Below, in pieces: positions 1-5,281 of a stretch of DNA of 5,281 nt (its first letter is position 1; each line of letters opens with the position of its first letter). The translations under genes and the position numbers were made by a program. The notes beneath the pieces are model-generated. The model searched no databases. It was not told the origin of the DNA and saw nothing but the letters and a program-made list of their open reading frames with translations. Source of the stretch: Chloroflexota bacterium (GTDB lineage: Bacteria > Chloroflexota > Chloroflexia > Chloroflexales > Kallotenuaceae); assembly GCA_019240175.1 (NCBI GenBank), contig JAFAYS010000483.1, positions 1 through 5,281 of the forward strand. The letters are read 5' to 3'.

Positions 1-1613
1 ATAACGTGGGCGACTGCGCGGGCATGGCCGCCGACGTCTTCGAGTCGTTCGAAGTGACGATTGTGGCGGCGATGATCCTCGGCATCGTGCTGGGCTCGAT
101 CGAAGTGCTCCAAGGCGGCGCGTTCAATCCGTTCTACCTGATCTTCCCGCTGCTGGCGCGTGGCGTCGGCGTGGTCGCATCGGTGATCGGCACCTACGTC
201 GTCAAGACCACCGACACCGAGCGCAACGCAATGGGCGCGATGAACCGCGGCTTCTACCTGTCGGCGGCGATCGCGGTCCTCGGCACGCTGCTGATCACCT
301 TCATCTACCCGAACCGCGCGACCGGCGCGATGGACTTCCGTCCGTTTCTGGCAATTACTGCCGGTGTCGCGCTGGCGATTGCGCTGGACCGCCTGACCGA
401 GTACTTCACCTCGACGCACTTCCGGCCAGTCCAGGAAACGTCGAAGGCCTCGCAGACCGGCTCGGCAACTAACATTCTGTCCGGCCTGGCGCTCGGCAAC
501 GAGTCGAGCACCTACGCCGCGCTGGTGATCGCGGTGGCGATCTTCGCCTCGGTGCTGATCTTCGGCGGCACTGAGGGCACGGAGCAGCTGACGGCGATCC
601 TGTACGGCGTGTCGCTGACCGGCATCGGCATGTTGACGCTGACCGGCAACACGATCTCGATGGACGCCTTCGGCCCAATCTCGGATAACGCCAACGGCAT
701 CGGCGAAATGTCGGGCCTGGAAAAGTCGGCGCGCGACGTGATGGACGATCTCGACGCGACCGGCAACACGACCAAGGCTGTGACCAAGGGCGTGGCGATC
801 GGCTCGGCGGTGATCGCGGCGGTGGCGCTCTACGGCTCGTTCTTTGAGGACGTGCGCATCGCGCAGGACCGCCTGATCGAGCAGGGCGTGCAGGGCTTGT
901 CGCGGCTGGAAGGCATCAATATCGCCTCGCCGCAGGTCTTTATCGGCCTGCTGATCGGCGGCGCGCTGCCCTTCCTGTTCTCGGCGCTGACCATTCGCGC
1001 GGTGTCGCGCGCGGCCTCGCTGATCGTCAACGAGGTCCGACGCCAGCTGCGTATCCCCGGCATCATGGAGCGCACGGTGCAGCCAGACTATGCCCGTGCG
1101 GTGGCAATCTCGACCACCGCAGCGCAGCGTGAGCTGGTCTCGCTCGGCGTGATCGCGGTGCTTTCGCCGATCGTCGTCGGCTTCTTGCTCGGCATCGAGG
1201 CGCTGGGCGCGTTCCTGGCCGGCACGATCGTCTGCGGTCAGCTGCTGGCGGTGTTCATGTCGAACGCCGGCGGCGCGTGGGACAACGCCAAGAAGTACAT
1301 CGAAGAGGGCAACTACGGCGGCAAGCACACCGAGGCGCACAAGGCCGCGGTGGTGGGCGATACCGTGGGCGATCCGCTCAAGGATACCTCCGGCCCAGCG
1401 CTCAACCCGCTGCTCAAGGTGATCAACCTGGTCGGCCTGCTGGTCGCGCCGATCGTGGTCGTCGTCAACCGCAGCGGCGGCCCGAGCCCGATCGTCGTGA
1501 TCGTCATGCTGGTGCTGATCGCGGCGATCGCCTTCGCGGTGATGCGCTCCAAGGGCGCAGCCGACGAGATGACCGAAGGCCCGAACGTAGCGCCGGTCGG
1601 CGAGCAGGCATAA
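1..1613 (+). CDS. hppA: Membrane-bound proton-translocating pyrophosphatase, K+-independent type (5' end missing)
   Basis: This integral membrane enzyme hydrolyses pyrophosphate and pumps H+ (Na+ in some relatives) across the membrane. The frame is open from the window edge: bases 3-35 read NVGDCAGMAAD, the family's signature ahead of the TM6 region, so the first third or less of the gene, with the first substrate-binding motif, lies outside. Later conserved blocks are present: DAFGPISDNANGIGEM (663-710), GNTTKAVTKG (762-791), GGAWDNAKKY (1269-1298) and GDTVGDPLKDTSGPALN (1356-1406), with many hydrophobic helices between. The Lys (774-776) and the Thr three residues later match the K+-independent subfamily; K+-dependent members have Ala at the Lys site. 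The Glu of FESF at the start, common in bacterial pumps, is followed three residues later by another Glu (FESFE). The gene ends with TAA and a strong terminator, so it is probably the last gene of its transcript. Family assignment is very secure; H+ rather than Na+ as pumped ion is inference. Confidence 0.96.
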   Translation, partial: NVGDCAGMAADVFESFEVTIVAAMILGIVLGSIEVLQGGAFNPFYLIFPLLARGVGVVASVIGTYVVKTTDTERNAMGAMNRGFYLSAAIAVLGTLLITFIYPNRATGAMDFRPFLAITAGVALAIALDRLTEYFTSTHFRPVQETSKASQTGSATNILSGLALGNESSTYAALVIAVAIFASVLIFGGTEGTEQLTAILYGVSLTGIGMLTLTGNTISMDAFGPISDNANGIGEMSGLEKSARDVMDDLDATGNTTKAVTKGVAIGSAVIAAVALYGSFFEDVRIAQDRLIEQGVQGLSRLEGINIASPQVFIGLLIGGALPFLFSALTIRAVSRAASLIVNEVRRQLRIPGIMERTVQPDYARAVAISTTAAQRELVSLGVIAVLSPIVVGFLLGIEALGAFLAGTIVCGQLLAVFMSNAGGAWDNAKKYIEEGNYGGKHTEAHKAAVVGDTVGDPLKDTSGPALNPLLKVINLVGLLVAPIVVVVNRSGGPSPIVVIVMLVLIAAIAFAVMRSKGAADEMTEGPNVAPVGEQA

Positions 1614-1628
1614 CAATCTGACTCAGAC

Positions 1629-1657
1629 TTGAGGCGCGGCGCGGCTCCCGTTATGAT
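1629..1657 (+). promoter_or_regulatory. Candidate sigma70-type promoter overlapping the hppA terminator
   Basis: TTGAGG (1629-1634) and TATGAT (1652-1657) are separated by 17 bp. They match the -35 and -10 consensus at 4 and 5 of 6 positions. Transcription would start near 1664, inside the 3' arm of the terminator hairpin, and would lead into the small reading frame at 1712. The spacing is ideal, but the -10 sits largely in the hairpin loop and the match could be chance. Confidence 0.35.
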
Positions 1658-1680
1658 AAACGGGAGCCGCGCTGTTTTTA
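1639..1680 (+). terminator. Intrinsic terminator of hppA
   Basis: A perfect 14-bp GC-rich stem pairs 1639-1652 (GCGCGGCTCCCGTT) with 1659-1672, closing a 6-nt loop. It is followed by TGTTTTTA (1673-1680). It lies 26 bp after the hppA stop codon. This is a classic Rho-independent terminator and separates hppA from the downstream genes. Confidence 0.93.
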
Positions 1681-1866
1681 AGCTGCGGATGAGATCGTAA
1701 GGAATTGATGCATGCATACGGGATGGATCGCCGCCGGCTGTGTGGGCGTCGCGGCGCTGGGCACGCTGCTCTACCGCAGCTACAAGCGCGAAACACTGGC
1801 GACGGAGGGGCAGCAGCAACATAGGGCTACCACTCCTCGTCTAGTAGAAAAGCTTGCGCAACTGCG

Positions 1867-1875
1867 TGGTACAAT
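1867..1875 (+). promoter_or_regulatory. Extended -10 promoter for uppP
   Basis: TGGTACAAT fits the extended -10 form TGnTATAAT with one mismatch in the hexamer. No good -35 lies 16-18 bp upstream (TTGCGC at 1854-1859 is only 10 bp away), as is usual for extended -10 promoters. A start near 1882 would give a leader of about 40 nt with a ribosome binding site, which supports the 1922 start of uppP. Confidence 0.55.
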
Positions 1876-1910
1876 GCCGCCGGTTCGTAAGACCGATTCT
1901 CTCAAGCATA

Positions 1911-1918
1911 AAGGAAGG
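1911..1918 (+). promoter_or_regulatory. Ribosome binding site deciding the uppP start
   Basis: AAGGAAGG lies 3 nt before the ATG at 1922; its AAGGA core (1911-1915) is 6 nt away. Together with the promoter at 1867-1875 it favours 1922 over the in-frame ATG at 1712. Confidence 0.7.
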
Positions 1919-1921
1919 CTC

Positions 1922-2854
1922 ATGAATCGACCGACGACGGTTGCCGATGCCGATGCGGCGGTTGCGCATCCTCCTCGCGTTTCGCGCTGGTTCTCCTCAA
2001 TTCCACTGGTGATTTTGCTGGCCCTGGTTGTTCTGGCGCTGCTGCTGCGCGGCGATTACCGGATCGCGACCACGCTGGGCATTGTGCAAGGTCTGGGCGA
2101 GTTCCTGCCGATCTCGTCGTCGGCGCACCTGATTATTACGCCCTGGCTGTTTGGCTGGAACGATCCCAACTCTTTTTTCAACTCGCAGGCCTATGATGTG
2201 GCGCTGCACGCCGGCACGCTGCTGGCGCTGCTGGGCTTTTTTGGCCGCGACTGGATTCGGCTGGTGTTCAGCGCCCACAAGCCGCAAACGACTGACGGAC
2301 GGCTCTTCTGGCTGCTGGTGCTGGCCTCGCTGCCCGGCGCGGCGATCGGCTATGTGCTCGACAAGTACGCGGCAGATTTTTTCCGCGACAAAGAGCTGAT
2401 CATTGCGGCGGCGCTCGGCATCATGGGCGTGATCCTGTACTACGTGGATCTCAAAGCTCCGCAGCGCGACGAGCTTGAGCATATCAGCTGGCCCAAGGCG
2501 CTCTCGGTCGGCATGGCGCAGGCGCTGGCATTTATTCCCGGCGTGTCGCGCTCCGGCTCGACCATGACCATGAGCCGTGCGCTCGGGCTCAAGCGCGAAA
2601 CGGCGGCGCGCTTCTCGTTTCTGATGTCGATGCCGATCACCTTTGGCGCGGTGCTGCTCAAGCTCAAAGACATCGAGGGCGCGGCGCTGCGGCTGCCGGC
2701 GTTCTGGCTGGGCATCGGCGTGTCGTTCGTGGTGGGCGTGCTGGCGATTGGCTTTTTGCTGCAGTACCTGCGCCGCAACAGCTTTTTGCCCTTTGCGATC
2801 TACCGCATCGGCCTGGCCGCGCTGATCGTCGTCGTGTATTTCCTGCGTAGCTAG
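1922..2854 (+). CDS. uppP: Undecaprenyl-diphosphatase (UppP/BacA family)
   Basis: An integral membrane phosphatase that converts undecaprenyl diphosphate to undecaprenyl phosphate, the lipid carrier for peptidoglycan and other envelope polymers; overproduction of family members gives bacitracin resistance. The 310-residue product carries both family signatures. The first is the (E/Q)xxxE motif with its serine cluster, QGLGEFLPISSSAHL at residues 56-70 (Q56, E60, H69). The second is PGVSRSGST at 206-214, with the essential Arg at 210. YDVALHAGTLLALL (91-104) and the C-terminal hydrophobic helices also fit. The E. coli enzyme is about 273 residues; the excess lies at the N-terminus, where a hydrophilic stretch and an extra hydrophobic helix (about 27-42) precede the usual first helix. 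The start at 1922 was chosen for its ribosome binding site and upstream promoter. The next gene follows closely and is probably cotranscribed. Confidence 0.95.
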   Translation: MNRPTTVADADAAVAHPPRVSRWFSSIPLVILLALVVLALLLRGDYRIATTLGIVQGLGEFLPISSSAHLIITPWLFGWNDPNSFFNSQAYDVALHAGTLLALLGFFGRDWIRLVFSAHKPQTTDGRLFWLLVLASLPGAAIGYVLDKYAADFFRDKELIIAAALGIMGVILYYVDLKAPQRDELEHISWPKALSVGMAQALAFIPGVSRSGSTMTMSRALGLKRETAARFSFLMSMPITFGAVLLKLKDIEGAALRLPAFWLGIGVSFVVGVLAIGFLLQYLRRNSFLPFAIYRIGLAALIVVVYFLRS

Positions 2855-2893
2855 CCGCTCACGATGAAAACATTCTTGCAGCAAAGAGGTCCG

Positions 2894-3418
2894 ATGGCTC
2901 AGTTTGGACTTGGCCTGCTTGCCGGTGGGCTGCTCACGATCATCTTGCTGTCGGTGCTGCTGCGCCTGTTGGGCCGCGCGCCTGAGCCAATCACGCCTAC
3001 ACGCTCCAGCGACCTGCCGGATCTCACGCTTGCTCTGACGCGCGAGTTGCTTCAGCGCCTGATCGACGATAGCCTGCGCGACGTGTCGCTGCCGCTGATC
3101 TCGCTGCGTGATCCAAACGTTCAGCTAGAGCCCGGCGCGATTTTGGTCGTGCGTATGCGCGGCGATACGGTGCTGCTGGGCGGGCAGATGATTGTGCTGC
3201 GGATGCGCGTGGTGCCGGCTGAGACCGGCGTACAAGTCACGACCGAGGCGGCGGATGTCGGCGGGATGCTCGATCTGGCGGGACCGCTAACCGAACGCCT
3301 GGATCAGCAGATCAACGCCGATCTGGCGCAGCGCCTGGCCTTTGCCGAGCAATTCGAGGTACTCAGCGTCGACGGCACAACCGACGAAGTGATGATTACC
3401 GCGCGCATGAAAGAATAA
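2894..3418 (+). CDS. Membrane-anchored protein of unknown function, possibly a lipid-binding fold
   Basis: Not assigned to a named family. The 174-residue product has one hydrophobic helix at residues 4-27 (MAQFGLGLLAGG then leucine-rich), a proline-rich linker (29-42), and an outer domain of about 130 residues. That domain begins with an amphipathic helix (LTRELLQRLIDDSL), continues with alternating hydrophobic strands (GAILVVRMRG, MIVLRMRVVP, VQVTTEAADV) and ends with a helix (LDQQINADLAQRL) and a short strand. The order helix, strands, helix behind a membrane anchor recalls the YpmS (DUF2140) and LmeA (DUF2993) proteins with TULIP-like lipid-binding folds; that is a weak resemblance from pattern only. 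The start at 2894 has AAGAGG (2884-2889) just upstream. An in-frame ATG at 2864 would add ten residues but lacks a ribosome binding site. It lies 39 bp after uppP, with a terminator behind it, so both are probably one operon. Confidence 0.8.
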   Translation: MAQFGLGLLAGGLLTIILLSVLLRLLGRAPEPITPTRSSDLPDLTLALTRELLQRLIDDSLRDVSLPLISLRDPNVQLEPGAILVVRMRGDTVLLGGQMIVLRMRVVPAETGVQVTTEAADVGGMLDLAGPLTERLDQQINADLAQRLAFAEQFEVLSVDGTTDEVMITARMKE

Positions 3419-3442
3419 AACGCCGCCCGTCGATCATAACCA

Positions 3443-3474
3443 AAGGGACACGCGACATCTTGCGCGTGTCCCTT
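3443..3474. terminator. Probable shared terminator between convergent genes
   Basis: A perfect 12-bp stem pairs AAGGGACACGCG (3443-3454) with 3463-3474, with an 8-nt loop. On the plus strand the stem is followed by CGATTTTAA, giving a short T-run for the uppP transcript. On the minus strand it is followed by TGGTTATG just after the stem's terminal T's, a weaker run, for the flavoprotein gene that ends at 3503. Termination is more certain for the plus direction. Confidence 0.8.
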
Positions 3475-3502
3475 CGATTTTAACGCGTATGTTTCGTCGC
3501 TT

Positions 3503-4756
3503 TTATGCGTTTGCGCGTGCCTGCTTCGGCACTGGTCGCAGCGCGATCAGCAGCACCTGGAACAGATTGAAGTTCTCCTCGGCGGGCGTCACACCGTTGG
3601 ACGTGCCGAAGTAGTAGGTCGCAAGCTGCGGATTGGCCGCCAGATGCCGCAAGAAGCGCCGCGATAGCCAGGTTTGTTTGGCGAACTGGCTCTGCACAAA
3701 AGCAAACTCGTACGCGCCCTTGCTGTCGGCGTCGCGACGGCGCTGGAACTCCTGCATAGTTGGCTCCCAGGCCGCGCCGTCGCGAATCTTGGTCAGTGCC
3801 TCCGCCAGCAGCTCAGAGGTGTGCAAGCCCTGGTAGATGCCCTGGCCTGTCACCGGATCGAGGCGCATCGCTGCGTCGCCGGTGAGCGCCCAGCCGGGAC
3901 CGTACGCCTGGCGGCGGAACATGCGGAACGGAGCTAGGCCACTGATCGGCGTGGCGCGCTCGGCGTTTTTGAAGCGCGCGGCAGCTTCCGGCACGCGCTG
4001 AAGCATCTTCTGCATCGCCGCCTCGGGATCTTTGCGCGCCTCCTCGAAGGGCGGATCGATCCCACCGATCGAAAGCACGGTCAGGTCTTGATCCGCGTCA
4101 AAGACTAGCAACGCCATGCCCGGAATATTGCGGTAGATCATCGCGCTGGGCTCTTCTACCGGCGTTACGTTGCGATAGTAGGCGTAGTAAAGATAGCCGT
4201 GCGGCGGCTTGACGTCGTACTCGCTCGCGTTGACCAGCTTGGCAACCGGGCTGGTGCGACCATCCGCGCCGACCACGGCCCAGCGGGCGCGCAGTTCCTC
4301 GATCTCAGCGCCATGCTCGCGGCCACGCACGCCGACAACACGGTCATTTTCCCAGATCAGATCGGTCACCGCGAAGCCTTCACGCAGCGTCACGCCGGGT
4401 ATCTTCTCGACATGCCGCGCGATCGCCTCGTCCAGGCGCACGCGCTGGATCGAGTAGGCATAGTTGCGCCCGCGATACGGCGGCAGGTGCGTCGCAACCC
4501 GCGCAAAGCCGTACTCGGTGCCGTATAAGCGCAGCTTGGGCGCATCCAGCCGATCCACGACTTCTTCCGCGCCAAACTTGCTAAGAATCTCTAGCGTGTT
4601 ACCAAACAGCAGCGGGCACGAGACCGTTGGGCTGGGAAACGTCGATTTTTCCAGCAGCAGCACCTCGAAACCTTGCTGCGCCAGCAGCGCGGCGGTGGCA
4701 GCGCCCGCAACCCGCGCGCCGACGACGATCACATCATATGTGGCTGTATTGCTCAT
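3503..4756 (-). CDS. FAD-dependent oxidoreductase of the geranylgeranyl reductase / PHBH-like monooxygenase type
   Basis: A soluble flavoprotein of 417 residues with the three FAD signatures of this superfamily. The Rossmann start is VIVVGARVAGAATAALL (residues 9-25), followed by LLLEK (33-37), whose Glu should bind the ribose. The DG motif is GADGRTS (163-169). The GD motif is GDAAMRLDPVTGQGI (293-307), the flavin-contacting segment. R105 in QRVRLDEAI is the usual conserved Arg. Relatives reduce isoprenoid double bonds or hydroxylate aromatic or lipid substrates using NAD(P)H; the substrate cannot be read from the sequence. The dinucleotide motif is GARVAG rather than GAGPAG, a tolerated variant. 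The start at 4756 has GGAGGT on the minus strand (4761-4766) 4 nt upstream; an in-frame GTG at 4783 would place that site inside the gene. It has its own promoter, converges on the uppP unit and appears to be transcribed alone. Confidence 0.9.
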   Translation of the reverse strand: MSNTATYDVIVVGARVAGAATAALLAQQGFEVLLLEKSTFPSPTVSCPLLFGNTLEILSKFGAEEVVDRLDAPKLRLYGTEYGFARVATHLPPYRGRNYAYSIQRVRLDEAIARHVEKIPGVTLREGFAVTDLIWENDRVVGVRGREHGAEIEELRARWAVVGADGRTSPVAKLVNASEYDVKPPHGYLYYAYYRNVTPVEEPSAMIYRNIPGMALLVFDADQDLTVLSIGGIDPPFEEARKDPEAAMQKMLQRVPEAAARFKNAERATPISGLAPFRMFRRQAYGPGWALTGDAAMRLDPVTGQGIYQGLHTSELLAEALTKIRDGAAWEPTMQEFQRRRDADSKGAYEFAFVQSQFAKQTWLSRRFLRHLAANPQLATYYFGTSNGVTPAEENFNLFQVLLIALRPVPKQARANA

Positions 4757-4760
4757 GAAC

Positions 4761-4766
4761 ACCTCC
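4761..4766 (-). promoter_or_regulatory. Strong ribosome binding site fixing the flavoprotein start
   Basis: Minus-strand GGAGGT, followed by GTTC and the ATG at 4756. It is a full match to the anti-Shine-Dalgarno core and rules in favour of the ATG over the GTG at 4783. Confidence 0.8.
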
Positions 4767-4800
4767 GAAAAGGCGGATCTCACATCACTATCGTAACATG

Positions 4801-4830
4801 ATTATGCAGCCACTATACGACTTTTGTGAA
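4801..4830 (-). promoter_or_regulatory. Sigma70-type promoter of the flavoprotein gene
   Basis: On the minus strand, TTCACA (4830-4825) and CATAAT (4806-4801) lie 18 bp apart, each matching consensus at 5 of 6 positions. The segment is clearly more AT-rich than its surroundings. A start near 4794 gives a leader of about 38 nt. No operator-like palindrome is evident over it. Confidence 0.55.
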
Positions 4831-4896
4831 TAAATTCTCAATAAGTCTTTGGTCGGATTGTGCAGCCGATCCTGAACCGAGGCGGATTTAAGGCGC

Positions 4897-4928
4897 AAAA
4901 AAATCCGGCAGCCAGATCAGCTACCGGA
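4897..4928 (-). terminator. Intrinsic terminator of the GGDEF-domain gene
   Basis: On the minus strand TCCGGTAGC (4928-4920) pairs with GCTGCCGGA (4912-4904) as a 9-bp stem with one G-U pair and a 7-nt loop, followed at once by seven T's (4903-4897). It lies 17 bp past the stop codon at 4946. It should protect the flavoprotein promoter from read-through. Confidence 0.92.
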
Positions 4929-4945
4929 CCTACGAAAAAACTGGA

Positions 4946-5281
4946 TTAGTGCGCCGCCACGACGCAGTTCTTGCCCTGCGCTTTGGCGCGCTCCTGGGCA
5001 TACTCGCCGGCCTGCAGCAGCGCGTCGATCGTAGCGCCGTGCTGCGGATACGAAGCCACGCCGATCGAGATCGTGATCGGAAACGGCCACCCGAGCGACT
5101 CATCCTGCACCGCGCCGCGCAAACGCTCGCCCAGCATCAATCCGTGCTCCAACGAGGTGTGCGGCAGCAGCACCAAAAACTCATCGCCTACGCGCCAGCG
5201 CGCAATAAAATCACTGGGCCGCAGCCGCTCACGCAACACACGACACAAATGCTGCAACATGCTATCGCCGGTGGCGTAGCC
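4946..5281 (-). CDS. GGDEF-domain protein, C-terminal end, with an altered signature motif
   Basis: The last 111 residues of a larger protein; the N-terminal part, including any sensor domain and the metal-binding Asp of the GGDEF fold, lies beyond the window edge. GGDEF domains make cyclic di-GMP from two GTP when active. Visible landmarks are GYATGDSML (residues 1-9, the usual GHxxGD region), RPSD (21-24; 5210-5221), which fits the RxxD inhibitory site, ARWRVGDEFLVLLP (27-40) at the signature, and ITISIGVASYP further on. Two departures stand out. The signature reads RWRVGDEF instead of RWGGDEF, one residue longer and without the first Gly. The end reads AGEYAQERAKAQGKN where ADxALYxAKxxGKN is usual, again one residue longer and without the Asp. 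The frame is intact. It may be a weak or inactive cyclase that binds c-di-GMP or acts structurally. Confidence 0.88.
   Translation of the reverse strand, partial: GYATGDSMLQHLCRVLRERLRPSDFIARWRVGDEFLVLLPHTSLEHGLMLGERLRGAVQDESLGWPFPITISIGVASYPQHGATIDALLQAGEYAQERAKAQGKNCVVAAH

Larger units (their letters stand above)
1712..1921 (+). other. Possible small membrane-protein ORF running in frame into uppP
   Basis: An ATG at 1712 is preceded by TAAGGA (1698-1703) at good spacing. It opens a frame of 70 codons that meets the uppP start at 1922 without a stop. The first ~30 codons look coding: G/C-rich third positions, a hydrophobic helix at about residues 4-21 (starting MHTGWIAAGCVGVAALG), then a basic stretch YRSYKRE. 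After about codon 38 codon use loosens (AGG, ACT, CCT, CTA, GTA), and the stretch contains what looks like the uppP promoter (1867-1875). It could be a short single-pass membrane protein whose own stop was lost, a long N-terminal extension of UppP (total 380 residues), or an open frame by chance. Stops exist in the other forward frames at 1822-1824 and 1842-1847, so one small indel would close it. No family is recognised. Confidence 0.35.

Noticed and set aside
1313..1822. Minus-strand open frame spanning the end of hppA and the following gap
   Set aside because: It crosses the hppA terminator hairpin, shows no recognisable domain, and is antisense to conserved hppA motifs.
1854..1875. TTGCGC as a -35 for the TACAAT box ahead of uppP
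   Set aside because: The spacer is only 10 bp; the extended -10 TG dinucleotide is the better explanation.
1997..2884. Long open frame (295 codons) on the minus strand opposite uppP
   Set aside because: Its product is rich in Arg, Gln and His with no domain or hydrophobic core, as expected for an antisense frame of a GC-rich gene; the plus strand encodes an unmistakable UppP.
2864..2893. Earlier ATG for the small protein after uppP
   Set aside because: There is no ribosome binding site before it, whereas 2894 has one; it cannot be fully excluded because uppP ends 9 bp upstream and translation could be coupled.
3674..3937. Plus-strand open frames inside the flavoprotein gene
   Set aside because: They are antisense to the conserved GD motif region, lack ribosome binding sites and have low-complexity composition.
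4757..4783. Upstream GTG start for the flavoprotein, adding nine residues
   Set aside because: The GGAGGT ribosome binding site would lie inside the coding region, and the nine residues precede the Rossmann motif without adding anything conserved.
1..5281. Mobile element, CRISPR array, tRNA/rRNA or a novel multi-gene system
   Set aside because: No transposase, direct-repeat array, terminal inverted repeats, tRNA-like cloverleaf or cluster of co-oriented unknown genes is visible; gene composition is uniform across the window.

Overview
The window is GC-rich bacterial DNA with strong codon bias toward G/C third positions. It holds five substantial genes plus one doubtful small ORF. There is no sign of an RNA gene, transposon, phage gene or CRISPR array. 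The gene styles (a K+-independent-type membrane pyrophosphatase, a UppP with an N-terminal extension, a geranylgeranyl-reductase-like flavoprotein, an isolated GGDEF gene end) would fit a member of the Chloroflexota. That placement is an impression from protein style and base composition, not something the sequence proves.

Layout. Bases 1-1613 (+) are the 3' two thirds or more of hppA, an ion-pumping pyrophosphatase cut by the window edge and closed by a strong intrinsic terminator (1639-1680). Bases 1712-1921 (+) hold a short reading frame with its own ribosome binding site and one predicted membrane helix. It runs in frame, without a stop, into uppP, whose better-supported start is at 1922 with its own extended -10 promoter and ribosome binding site. 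uppP (1922-2854) is followed after 39 bp by a small membrane-anchored protein of unknown function (2894-3418), probably in the same transcript. That transcript ends at a 12-bp hairpin (3443-3474). This hairpin also lies just past the end of the convergent flavoprotein gene (3503-4756, minus), which has a recognisable promoter (4801-4830) and a strong ribosome binding site. Finally, the end of a minus-strand GGDEF-domain gene (4946-5281, cut by the window edge) has a textbook terminator (4897-4928).

How the genes relate. hppA and uppP both encode membrane phosphatases of pyrophosphate bonds: one recovers energy from free PPi, the other regenerates the C55-P lipid carrier for cell-wall synthesis. 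Separate transcription signals lie between them, so a shared regulon is not shown. The small protein after uppP may act at the same envelope, by position only. The flavoprotein and the GGDEF gene appear to be independent transcription units.

The window looks largely like ordinary core-genome content. The points most worth a second look are the altered signature of the GGDEF domain, the in-frame leader ORF ahead of uppP with a promoter overlapping the hppA terminator, and the unidentified small membrane protein.
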